Of a stretch of DNA of 15,874 bases, positions 8,121-15,014 are shown piece by piece. The number at the start of each line of letters is the position of its first letter. Position 1 is the stretch's first letter. The stretch spans positions 1 to 15,874 of the forward strand of contig DPCJ01000063.1 in assembly GCA_003516705.1 (NCBI GenBank), read 5' to 3'. The position numbers were made by a program, and so were the translations under genes. The notes under the pieces are model-generated. The model searched no databases and was not told where the DNA came from. It saw only the letters and a program-made list of their open reading frames with translations. This DNA is from Prolixibacteraceae bacterium (lineage in GTDB: Bacteria > Bacteroidota > Bacteroidia > Bacteroidales > Prolixibacteraceae).

Positions 8121-10415
8121 ATGAGTACACCATTTTTACTTGTACCAATTTCATCATTGCTTGCCCTGTTTTTTGCATGGTATTTTTACAAAACAATGAT
8201 GAAAAACTCTGAAGGTACCGACCGTATGAAAGAGATAGCCCAGTATGTGCGCGAAGGTGCAATGGCTTATCTGAAACGTCAGTACAAAGTAGTGTTAATT
8301 GTTTTCGCTGTTTTGGTTGTATTATTAACCATTATGGCTTATATGGGAATACAGAATCCATTTGTTCCGATTGCATTCTTAACCGGGGGATTCTTTTCGG
8401 GTTTGTGCGGATTTTTGGGAATGAAAACCGCAACCAATGCTTCAGCACGCACTGCTCACGGAGCATCACAGTCGTTAAATAAAGGTCTTCAAATCGCATT
8501 CCGCAGTGGAGCTGTTATGGGACTTGTTGTAGTAGGTTTTGCCCTCCTCGACATTGCTGCGTGGTACTGGTTTCTGAACTCAGTAATCTTTACACCCGAG
8601 CATATGCAAAACGGGATGCATTTTCTGGGTTTAACCTTTGTACACGAAGGTGTTACCGAATCACAGAAAATGATTGAAATTACCACAACCATGCTTACTT
8701 TCGGAATGGGTGCTTCAACCCAGGCATTGTTTGCACGCGTGGGTGGTGGTATTTATACAAAAGCTGCCGACGTGGGCGCTGACCTTGTAGGTAAAGTAGA
8801 AGCAGGAATTCCGGAAGACGACCCGCGCAACCCTGCAACCATTGCCGATAACGTGGGCGACAATGTAGGTGATGTTGCCGGTATGGGAGCCGACCTCTAC
8901 GAATCGTATGCAGGTTCTATTCTTGCAACGGCTGCACTCGGTGCTTCATTGCCCGCGCTGGCGCTTGAAAAAACAGGCATCTCTGTTGAAAAAGCAGTAA
9001 TTGCACCAATGATTGTGGCTGCGATTGGTACACTTCTTTCAATTGCAGGTATTTTCCTGGTTCGTACCAAGGAATCAGCATCACAGAAAAACCTGTTAAG
9101 AGCTCTTTTATTAGGTACCGGTGGAAGTTCATTGTTTATTCTTTTTGCACTTATCGGGTTGGCTTATTTGAACTGGATTACCTGGGGTGTTTTCTGGGCA
9201 GTGGTTATTGGTCTGGCAGCCGGTGTAATTATCGGGCAAGCAACTGAATATTTTACTTCAGATGAATATGAACCAACAAAAGGTATCGCTCGTCAGGGAT
9301 TGAAAGGTCCGGCCACTACTATTATTGAAGGTATTGCGGTTGGTATGTTTTCAACCTGGGTTCCTGTAGTAACTATTGTGTTTGGTATTGTGGGTGCTTT
9401 TTGGGCTGCCGGTGGCGCACACGATTTTGCTCTTGGTGTTTATGGAATTGGTTTTGCCGCAGTAGGTATGCTTTCAACGCTTGGAATCACGCTTGCTACT
9501 GATGCTTTTGGCCCGATTGCCGATAATGCAGGTGGTAACGCTGAAATGGCCGAGTTGCCAAAAGAAGTGCGCGAAAGGACTGATGCTCTCGATATGTTAG
9601 GTAATACCACAGCTGCCACAGGTAAAGGATTTGCCATCGGTTCGGCAGCTTTAACTGCAATGGCGCTGATTGCCGCTTACATGGAAGAAGTTAGGTTGTG
9701 GTTTGGTCGCATTGCAAAAGATGGTGAAGGGTTTATCGCAAAAGGAGAATACGTTTTCTATAACGATGTGGCTCCTGCTGTTCAGGAAGGTATCAAAGCA
9801 GTTAAAATTTCAACTGCTTCTGTAAAAGAATTGTCAGCAGCTTACGATATCACACTTTTCAACCCATTGTTTTTAGGTGGTTTGTTTATCGGCTCAATGA
9901 TGGCTTTTGTTTTTAGCGCCATGTCAATGAAAGCTGTTGGTCGTGCTGCCGGTGCAATGGTTGAAGAAGTTCGTCGCCAGTTCCGCGAAATACCGGGAAT
10001 TATGGAAGGCAAAGCCATTCCGGAATATGCAAAATGTGTTGAGATTTCAACAAAAGGCGCTCAGCGTGAAATGATTGTTCCGTCGTTGCTGGCCATTGTA
10101 GTTCCGGTTGTAGTTGGTTTGCTGATGGGTGTTGCCGGTATTATTGGTCTTACAGCAGGTGGTCTTACTTCGGGATTCACGCTCGCCGTTTTCCTGAATA
10201 ACTCGGGCGGTGCCTGGGACAATGCCAAAAAGTTTATTGAAAAAGGAAATCATGGCGGAAAAGGCAGTGAGGCACACAAAGCTGCGGTAACCGGCGATAC
10301 AGTTGGTGATCCGTTCAAAGATACTTCGGGCCCGTCTTTAAACATTCTTATCAAGTTAATGACGATGGTTTCGGTTGTTATGGCCGGATTGACTGTAACT
10401 TACAGTTTCTTTTAA
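8121..10415 (+). CDS. hppA: Membrane-bound ion-pumping pyrophosphatase, K+-dependent, probably Na+-translocating
   Basis: This integral membrane enzyme hydrolyses pyrophosphate and pumps Na+ and/or H+ out of the cytoplasm. The 764 residues contain about sixteen hydrophobic segments. Substrate-site motifs are DVGADLVGKVE (218-228), DDPRNPATIADNVGDNVGD (233-251), DAFGPIADNAGGNAEM (461-476), NNSGGAWDN (693-701) and TGDTVGDPFKDTSGP (724-738). Ala498 and Gly501 in GNTTAATGKG mark the K+-dependent class (K+-independent enzymes have Lys and Thr there). Glu261 in DLYESY matches the Glu of Na+-pumping forms. Some Bacteroides enzymes pump both Na+ and H+, so proton co-transport cannot be excluded. The protein is longer than the common 670-700 residues, partly through a hydrophilic stretch of about 55 residues near 520-575. 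It is preceded by a -7 element and followed by its own terminator, so it is probably monocistronic. Confidence 0.97.
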   Translation: MSTPFLLVPISSLLALFFAWYFYKTMMKNSEGTDRMKEIAQYVREGAMAYLKRQYKVVLIVFAVLVVLLTIMAYMGIQNPFVPIAFLTGGFFSGLCGFLGMKTATNASARTAHGASQSLNKGLQIAFRSGAVMGLVVVGFALLDIAAWYWFLNSVIFTPEHMQNGMHFLGLTFVHEGVTESQKMIEITTTMLTFGMGASTQALFARVGGGIYTKAADVGADLVGKVEAGIPEDDPRNPATIADNVGDNVGDVAGMGADLYESYAGSILATAALGASLPALALEKTGISVEKAVIAPMIVAAIGTLLSIAGIFLVRTKESASQKNLLRALLLGTGGSSLFILFALIGLAYLNWITWGVFWAVVIGLAAGVIIGQATEYFTSDEYEPTKGIARQGLKGPATTIIEGIAVGMFSTWVPVVTIVFGIVGAFWAAGGAHDFALGVYGIGFAAVGMLSTLGITLATDAFGPIADNAGGNAEMAELPKEVRERTDALDMLGNTTAATGKGFAIGSAALTAMALIAAYMEEVRLWFGRIAKDGEGFIAKGEYVFYNDVAPAVQEGIKAVKISTASVKELSAAYDITLFNPLFLGGLFIGSMMAFVFSAMSMKAVGRAAGAMVEEVRRQFREIPGIMEGKAIPEYAKCVEISTKGAQREMIVPSLLAIVVPVVVGLLMGVAGIIGLTAGGLTSGFTLAVFLNNSGGAWDNAKKFIEKGNHGGKGSEAHKAAVTGDTVGDPFKDTSGPSLNILIKLMTMVSVVMAGLTVTYSFF

Positions 10416-10439
10416 TATTTGTTTTTAAGCATAAAACTG

Positions 10440-10476
10440 AAAACCACCTGGGGATTTATTCTACAGGTGGTTTTTT
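10440..10476 (+). terminator. Intrinsic terminator after hppA
   Basis: AAAACCACCTG pairs with CAGGTGGTTTT (11 bp) around a 13-base loop and continues into T residues. It lies 25 bases after the hppA stop. Confidence 0.9.
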
Positions 10477-10575
10477 ATTTATGGCCTATCGAGAAAATTT
10501 AGATTGTTTCTTGAACAATTTGTTTCTATTTTTAGTTTCTCTAAAAAAACGAAAGAATCTAAAAAATCAATAATT

Positions 10576-11589
10576 ATGGCAGATCTATCAACAACCTACA
10601 TGGGGATAAAACTAAAAAATCCCTTAATCCTTGGCGCATGCAACCTGGTTACAAAACCCGATACGATTAAACAGATTGAAAATGCCGGAATTGGCGCAAT
10701 CGTTTACCGTTCCTTATTCGAGGAACAAATTCAGCTTGAAAATCTGCAAATGGATGAGGATTTGGGCGAATATGAAAACCGCAATGCAGAAATGACCAAC
10801 CTGTTTCCCGGACTGGAACATGGCGGTCCGAAGGAACATTTGTACAATCTTGAGAAGCTGAAGAAAAGTGTGAATGTGCCGGTATTTGCAAGTTTGAATG
10901 CCATTTACGAACCTACCTGGGTTGAATACGCAAAAGAACTTGAAAAGACAGGTGTTGACGGACTTGAAATCAATTTGTATGCAGTGCCCGGTTATTTCGA
11001 AGTTTCGGGGCAGTCGATTGAGGACAAACAGGTGCAGATAGTGAAAGCCGTTAAAAAGGCCGTTAAAATTCCGGTGAGTGTAAAAATCGGGATGTTTTAT
11101 ACAAACCCGCTCAATTTTATTAAAAAAGTGGACGAAGCCGGCGCCGACGCATACGTACTTTTTAATCGTTTTTTTCAGCCCGATATTGATATTGAAAATG
11201 AAGAATTCCATTACCCATGGGAACTCAGCAACCCGAAAGACAGGATGTTTGCACTACGTTATGCAGGCTTGCTATATGGTAACCTTGCCGGAAGTATTTG
11301 TGTGAGTCGTGGAATTTACGATGCCAACGATGTAATAAAAATGATACTTGCAGGTGCCGATGCCATTCAGGTGGTAAGTACAATTTACCGCAACCAGCCC
11401 GGAGTTGTTTCCGATATTCTTATCGATTTGAACACCTGGATGGATGAAAAGGGTTATAAATCGCTCGACGATTTCAGGGGAAAACTCTCACGCAAAAACA
11501 TGAAAGACCCGTTTACCTATCAGCGTGCACAATATGTGGATATTCTGATGAAATCGGAATCGATATTTAAAAAATACCCAATGGTATAA
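10576..11589 (+). CDS. Dihydroorotate dehydrogenase-like FMN protein, catalytic Cys absent
   Basis: The 337-residue protein is a TIM-barrel flavoprotein of the dihydroorotate dehydrogenase superfamily. Visible marks are the N-terminal LSTTYMGIKLKNPLILGA (4-21), FASLNA (104-109), the FMN-site Lys170 in VSVKIG and the phosphate-binding end AGADAIQVVST (259-269). The segment that reads ELNLSCPN in class 1 enzymes is EINLYAVPG here (131-139), so the active-site Cys (or the Ser of class 2) is missing. It is probably not the enzyme of pyrimidine synthesis, and its oxidised substrate is unknown. The start at 10576 is preferred over an upstream in-frame TTG (10504) because the LSTTYMG sequence begins there and the upstream part looks like leader. 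It stands alone between two terminators. Confidence 0.88.
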   Translation: MADLSTTYMGIKLKNPLILGACNLVTKPDTIKQIENAGIGAIVYRSLFEEQIQLENLQMDEDLGEYENRNAEMTNLFPGLEHGGPKEHLYNLEKLKKSVNVPVFASLNAIYEPTWVEYAKELEKTGVDGLEINLYAVPGYFEVSGQSIEDKQVQIVKAVKKAVKIPVSVKIGMFYTNPLNFIKKVDEAGADAYVLFNRFFQPDIDIENEEFHYPWELSNPKDRMFALRYAGLLYGNLAGSICVSRGIYDANDVIKMILAGADAIQVVSTIYRNQPGVVSDILIDLNTWMDEKGYKSLDDFRGKLSRKNMKDPFTYQRAQYVDILMKSESIFKKYPMV

Positions 11590-11611
11590 AATGAAAGCAT
11601 AATTGAATAGG

Positions 11612-11645
11612 AAAAACAGAAGCTGAAAGGTTTCTGTTTTTTTTT
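11612..11645 (+). terminator. Intrinsic terminator after the dihydroorotate dehydrogenase-like gene
   Basis: AAAAACAGAAGC pairs with GTTTCTGTTTTT (12 bp with one wobble) around a six-base loop, and the T run continues to 11645. It begins 23 bases after the stop codon. Confidence 0.85.
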
Positions 11646-11785
11646 GCTATTCTTTGTTGCTTTAACAGAACCTCTTTTTGAAAGAAGAACAGTTCCCGGC
11701 GAAACACCACAGGCAAAGAATATAAACCATCGGATTTACATAAAATATTTTTACCCCCGCAAATCACAGCCATTCAGTATTTTTT

Positions 11786-11793
11786 TAGCTTTG
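11786..11793 (+). promoter_or_regulatory. Probable -7 element for the small membrane protein gene
   Basis: TAGCTTTG matches TAnnTTTG and ends 17 bases before the ATG at 11811, which would give a very short leader. No -33 TTTG is visible. The stretch between the preceding terminator and this site shows nothing else I can support. Confidence 0.45.
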
Positions 11794-11810
11794 ATGAAAA
11801 ATAACCTGAC

Positions 11811-12272
11811 ATGAACAATCAATTTCTAACCACTGTTTTGCTCGGTATTATCGGCCCGCAGGAGATAATCGTTATTCTGACAATTGTAGCCATCGTTTTT
11901 GCGGCCAGTTTAATTCCGCTGATTTTCTTTTTACTTACGCTACAAAACACACTAAACGCTGTGAGTTTCGAAAACCGGAAAATGCAGCCCGGCGAGGTGT
12001 GGCTGACGCTGATTCCGTTGTTTGGAATGGTTTGGCAGTTTTTTATTGTTACACGCATGGCCGAATCGCTGAAACTTGAATTTGAAAAACGGGGAATAAG
12101 TACCGAAGAAGAATTACCCGGCAAATCGCTGGGGATAGCTTACGCTGTGTTGTATTGTTGCAGCATTATCCCGTTTTTGGGGTATCTCACAGCCATTGGC
12201 GGACTTATTTGCTGGATTATGTACTGGGTGAAAATCAACGAGTACAAAAACAGGCTCATTGCCACCCGGTAA
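11811..12272 (+). CDS. Small multi-pass membrane protein, function unknown
   Basis: The 153-residue protein has hydrophobic stretches at about 18-42, 62-81, and 107-140. The last is long enough for two helices broken by the SIIPFLGY turn, giving three to four transmembrane segments. A charged loop (83-105, RMAESLKLEFEKRG) lies between the second and third. The WLTLIPLFGMVWQFFIV stretch resembles small Bacteroidota membrane proteins annotated as hypothetical. I recall something similar in DUF4328-type proteins but cannot assign it. Codon use (CGC/CGG/AGG mixed for Arg, GC-richer third positions) is like the core genes to the left. It is therefore probably the last resident gene before the cassette-like region. 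No hairpin terminator follows it. Confidence 0.75.
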   Translation: MNNQFLTTVLLGIIGPQEIIVILTIVAIVFAASLIPLIFFLLTLQNTLNAVSFENRKMQPGEVWLTLIPLFGMVWQFFIVTRMAESLKLEFEKRGISTEEELPGKSLGIAYAVLYCCSIIPFLGYLTAIGGLICWIMYWVKINEYKNRLIATR

Positions 12273-12384
12273 ACGAATTTTTTTGCACAACTATTTCCGA
12301 AACGCTCACAGGGCCGCAATTCATTACAGAAAAAATGAAAAAAAAGTATAATAACTTCGGGATATTAACTAGTTATGCAACAGC

Positions 12385-12558
12385 ATGAGGGCTTCGCAAA
12401 CAAGCCTTTATGACAGTTTTCAGTATTTTGCATCTGACGTTTTTCATTTTGAGCGGACAATTTTCGCTGAGGACTTTTCCTCATTTGACAATTTGAGTTT
12501 AAATAAACAAACAAACGCTCGGCAGACAATTTTTCAGGTCTCGACAGAGATTTTTTAA
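12385..12558 (+). CDS. Possible 57-residue ORF at the head of the first cassette
   Basis: An uninterrupted frame starts with ATG seven bases after the GTTATGC core and ends at TAA 12556-12558. The product would be hydrophilic and Phe-rich with acidic patches and no membrane segment. I recognise no family. Its position right at the cassette start resembles how cassette genes are usually placed, but there is no good ribosome-binding site and the length could be chance. It lies between the core and the main cassette gene, in a stretch (12273-12669) that otherwise holds no gene. Confidence 0.25.
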   Translation: MRASQTSLYDSFQYFASDVFHFERTIFAEDFSSFDNLSLNKQTNARQTIFQVSTEIF

Positions 12559-12669
12559 GAAAAAAAAAACGAGGAGAATGATTTCATCCTACTCGGCAAA
12601 ATAATTGAAATGAATAATTTAGGACAGGATAGCATACGATGTCATATTCAATAATAAAATGAATGTATC

Positions 12670-13131
12670 ATGAATGTAGAACTAATATCTCTTATTGTTA
12701 GTGGATTAGCTTCACTTGTTTTGGGCGTTGGAACTAATTTTTCTTTTGACTTAGTAAAGAAATTTCTAAATAAAAGCCAATCTAAAAAAGAGACAGAGTC
12801 TTATTCTGAGAAGATATCTAAACTGACAAATAGTTTAAAAAAAGCCTCGTTGGAGATGGACCAGGTTTTAAAAGAAATTGAATTAGTGGCAATTGACCAC
12901 ACAAAATCTGTTGAAGCGTTAGAACTGCAATTAACAGAATTGGGTCAAAGAGAACAGCAGGCTAAACAAAGAATTGAGATATTAGAAAAAGTACCAATTG
13001 AAGTTGTTCAGCAATTTGAATCTATAATCCAAAAAGGAGAGAAGAGAAGTGCTTGGAGAGATTACTTCTTATTTGGATTAGGGGTGGTTGTTTCAACTGT
13101 GATAGCTATTATTTTGAATTTACTTGGATAG
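12670..13131 (+). CDS. Two-TM coiled-coil protein of the first cassette, function unknown
   Basis: The 153-residue protein has a hydrophobic N-terminal segment (about 5-23), a long charged helical region with coiled-coil character (about 37-107), and a C-terminal transmembrane helix (about 131-152) preceded by KGEKRSAWRDY. It would thus be anchored at both ends with a coiled-coil hairpin or dimer between. No enzyme motif is visible. All four Arg codons are AGA, unlike the core genes to the left, which mainly use CGN. The sequence ATGAATGTA occurs twice at the start, 11 bases apart. The upstream copy opens a four-codon frame whose TGA overlaps the real ATG (ATGA), which may couple translation. 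An attC-like palindrome begins 13 bases after the stop. A defence or toxin-related role is conceivable but not supported by a recognised domain. Confidence 0.6.
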   Translation: MNVELISLIVSGLASLVLGVGTNFSFDLVKKFLNKSQSKKETESYSEKISKLTNSLKKASLEMDQVLKEIELVAIDHTKSVEALELQLTELGQREQQAKQRIEILEKVPIEVVQQFESIIQKGEKRSAWRDYFLFGLGVVVSTVIAIILNLLG

Positions 13132-13143
13132 AATAATGCCGTT

Positions 13144-13275
13144 GCATAACAAAAACTATATATCAATTGGGGTTTCGGTGCGGACAACAAAGCCCACAGC
13201 CCGCAACAACGGCATCGGGGTTCGACAGGAAAGCAACCCGCAATCCCCAACTGCATATAGTTCCGTACGTTATGC
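13144..13275 (+). repeat. attC-like palindrome closing cassette 1
   Basis: The outer arms are GCATAAC (13144-13150) and GTTATGC (13269-13275), exact reverse complements. Inside them ACTATATATCAATTGGGG (from 13155) pairs with CCCCAACTGCATATAGT, leaving one extrahelical base and a short mismatch. This is the architecture of a folded attC bottom strand: R''/R' boxes, spacers, L boxes and a GC-rich variable middle. The outer boxes match RYYYAAC/GTTRRRY except at one position each. Its 3' half shares GACAGGAAA, CCCGCA, CTGC and TACGTTAT in the same order with the palindrome after the next gene. Confidence 0.6.
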
Positions 13276-13320
13276 ATCATGAAATGGCGACATCGGAACT
13301 TAAAACTGATTGCAAGAAAT

Positions 13321-13328
13321 TAACTTTG
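13321..13328 (+). promoter_or_regulatory. Possible -7 element inside cassette 2
   Basis: TAACTTTG fits TAnnTTTG and lies 64 bases before the lipoprotein ATG. No -33 TTTG at the usual distance is seen. If real, the cassette carries its own promoter. Confidence 0.35.
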
Positions 13329-13392
13329 ACAAATGAAAATAAATGGGGAAGCCGAAAACCGAGTAGAGTAGGCAAACTAAAAACAAGTCATT

Positions 13393-13833
13393 ATGAAAAG
13401 TTCAATTCTATTTCTCGTAATTCAGGTGGGACTTCTGACAGCCTGCCAACAGACAAATCAGAAGGACGATCCAGAAAAATTAAAATCTGTTTTAATGGAC
13501 TACTTTAATGGGATTAAAAGCAGGGACATAAACAAAATGAATGCCGTGACAACAACTGACTTCGTTCTATTTGAGGACGGCCAAGTTTTTAATAATGACA
13601 GTTTTGTTAACTTTTTAAACAGTTTTTCAAAATTCAATGCTGACTATAAATTTGACAACTTTAAAATTAATGTTGACAATAACACAGGTAACATGAGATA
13701 CTTTAATCATGGAGAGTTAACAATTAACGACACTACTCATTTGACATTTAACTGGGTAGAAAGTGCAACCTTTAAGAAGGTAGACAACATGTGGAAACTC
13801 GAATTTGTACACTCCACGGTGAGGAAACAGTAG
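13393..13833 (+). CDS. NTF2/SnoaL-like lipoprotein of the second cassette
   Basis: The 146-residue protein starts with a lipoprotein signal peptide, a short hydrophobic stretch ending in the lipobox LLTAC with Cys18 as the acylation site. It is therefore probably attached to the membrane facing the periplasm. The remainder (about 28-145) has the pattern of DUF4440/SnoaL-type NTF2-like domains: an N-terminal helix (LKSVLMDYFNGIKSRD), a DFVLFEDGQVF strand turn, and a C-terminal sheet with TFNWVESATFKKVDNMWKLEFVHST. Such domains bind small ligands or act as enzymes, and no specific reaction can be named. Its three Arg codons are AGG, AGA and AGG, as expected for foreign DNA next to CGN-using neighbours. 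It stands 118 bases after the first palindrome and a few bases before the second. Confidence 0.75.
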   Translation: MKSSILFLVIQVGLLTACQQTNQKDDPEKLKSVLMDYFNGIKSRDINKMNAVTTTDFVLFEDGQVFNNDSFVNFLNSFSKFNADYKFDNFKINVDNNTGNMRYFNHGELTINDTTHLTFNWVESATFKKVDNMWKLEFVHSTVRKQ

Positions 13834-13840
13834 CATGAAC

Positions 13841-13970
13841 CGCTAACATCAGCTACCCGTCAAGCGCGGCAGCAGTGATTTTCGGTGTGCATCTTTCCGC
13901 TCAAACTGTTTTTCGGCTTGACAGGAAATCGCCCGCAGTCCGCCCCTGCGTGTAGCTTCCTACGTTATCT
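13841..13970 (+). repeat. attC-like palindrome closing cassette 2
   Basis: The left arm CTAAC..AGCTAC (13843-13856) pairs with GTAGCT..GTTA (13952-13967). The next parts (CGTCAAGCGCGG on the left, CCGCCCCTGCG on the right) continue imperfectly, giving about 125 bp of dyad symmetry with bulges. Its 3' half is clearly homologous to the first palindrome: GACAGGAAA, CCCGCA, TCC, CTGC, TAG, TTCC, TACGTTAT in register. The core here is GTTATCT, followed at once by a second GTTATAC (13972). Confidence 0.55.
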
Positions 13971-14009
13971 GGTTATACACTAATTTCAGTTATTTGATAA
14001 ATTGCTTAC

Positions 14010-14041
14010 AAAAAAGGGCTTCAGCCCAAAAGCCAAAGCCC
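14010..14041 (-). terminator. Terminator of the minus-strand DUF6261 gene
   Basis: Read on the minus strand, GGGCTT pairs with AAGCCC (loop of 14 bases with an alternative GGGCT/AGCCC inside) and is followed by six T residues. It lies about 57 bases after the minus-strand stop codon, just right of the cassette region. Confidence 0.7.
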
Positions 14042-14097
14042 GTTACCCTTCCTTATTTATCCCCTCTGAAACGCTTTCTCCGATTATTCAGTGGAGG

Positions 14098-14826
14098 TTA
14101 TTCCGGTTTTTCTTCCGGTTTATCGTCATCCGGTTTTTGTTGCCGTTTTTTTACCTGTTCGTTATTGTCGGCAATAATCTGCGCAACGGTTGAAGCAAAA
14201 ACACCAAAAGTTTCGGGGATTGCCTGTTCCATGGCTTTGAGGTACACTACAATTTTGTTGTTAATAAAATCAGCCACCTCTTTTTTTACCGCTGTGGCAT
14301 TTTCAACCATACCCTCTTTGGCTTTATCGGTTTCGTAAGCAATGCGCGCCTGTTCGAAATCGGTTTGAGCAGCCTGCAATGCGGCAATCAGTTCGGCACA
14401 ACCCGAGAGGGTGGCAATGGCATCGGCGTATTCAGGTTTGGCATAATCGAGCAGCATTGAACTTACGAGCGACGATTCGGTAGAATAGCTTTGCCCAATA
14501 ATAGCAAGACCGTATTTGTTGAATACCTCTATCAGCAATTGGGCAGCTTCTTTGATTTCTTTGGTGGGGTGATACAAAAAACCATTAATCAGGTAATACA
14601 GTGCGCGAACTTTATCGTCGCGAACTTCGTCTTTTTCTGCAAGGTCGCTTTCGGCTTTTGTGCGTTTCACCACCAGCGAAAGTTTCAGGTTCAGCGCATC
14701 GAGAATGGTGAAAAGGGTAACAAGGTAGGGGTCGGTGATTCCCGATTTCTGAAATGCACCCGATGTGCGGGTGGCCACGTCGTTTACCTCTGTGTTACGA
14801 CTGTTTGTCATCAGTTTTTCAATCAT
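14098..14826 (-). CDS. DUF6261 family protein
   Basis: The 242-residue protein is almost entirely helical by sequence pattern, with no signal peptide or membrane segment. It matches what I recall of DUF6261, a Bacteroidota family of unknown function: DDKVRALYYLINGFLYHPTKE (70-90, roughly the family's D..R..Y.v...l.H...), AAQLLIEVFNKYG (94-106), a central LIAALQAAQTDFEQARI block (146-162), and a C-terminal repeat of the same helical type. The tail (229-242) is Lys/Pro/acidic and low in complexity. The start at 14826 is preceded by an A-rich stretch, not a clear Shine-Dalgarno. It is divergent from nothing and convergent with the cassette genes. Its upstream region contains the tandem palindrome array at about 190-450 bases. 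The long plus-strand frame over it is an antisense shadow. Confidence 0.7.
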   Translation of the reverse strand: MIEKLMTNSRNTEVNDVATRTSGAFQKSGITDPYLVTLFTILDALNLKLSLVVKRTKAESDLAEKDEVRDDKVRALYYLINGFLYHPTKEIKEAAQLLIEVFNKYGLAIIGQSYSTESSLVSSMLLDYAKPEYADAIATLSGCAELIAALQAAQTDFEQARIAYETDKAKEGMVENATAVKKEVADFINNKIVVYLKAMEQAIPETFGVFASTVAQIIADNNEQVKKRQQKPDDDKPEEKPE

Positions 14827-15014
14827 AATTTTGAATTTTTTGGTTTGTACTGGTTACCATTTGCATTACTGCTGTGGAGAAATCCTCATATCAGTTGCCT
14901 TGGTAGCTTTAATTTCCCACAAGTTACAACAGTTCATGTAAATGACAAATAATCAGAATTATGTTTTAGAGCATGTTTAATCAATACAACATCATTTTTT
15001 GAATGGAAAGTGAT

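Larger units (their letters stand above)
12373..13964 (+). mobile_element. Two-cassette integron-like segment without integrase (CALIN-like)
   Basis: Three GTTAT(G/C) cores sit at 12372, 13269 and 13964, and the last two close long palindromes that resemble attC sites. Cutting between G and TT at each core gives two units of 897 and 695 bp. Each unit has short genes in one orientation followed by the palindrome, as in integron cassettes. The genes inside use only AGA/AGG for arginine and are clearly AT-richer than flanking genes, which fits horizontal acquisition. No integrase gene is present in the window. The cores (GTTATGC, GTTATCT) deviate from the classical GTTRRRY, so a different palindromic element family remains possible. 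Confidence 0.5.

Noticed and set aside
12155..12388. Plus-strand frame overlapping the end of the small membrane protein gene
   Set aside because: It is out of frame with a convincing membrane protein and crosses the cassette border.
12538..12556. Possible terminator TCTC GACA GAGA followed by T residues
   Set aside because: The stem is only four base pairs, too weak to support.
13167..13508. Plus-strand frame of 113 codons across the first palindrome
   Set aside because: It runs through the attC-like hairpin and overlaps the lipoprotein gene out of frame. Its composition follows the palindrome, not a protein.
14491..14952. Plus-strand frame of 153 codons over the DUF6261 gene
   Set aside because: The minus strand shows DUF6261-like helices and a fitting terminator, so the plus frame is a shadow.
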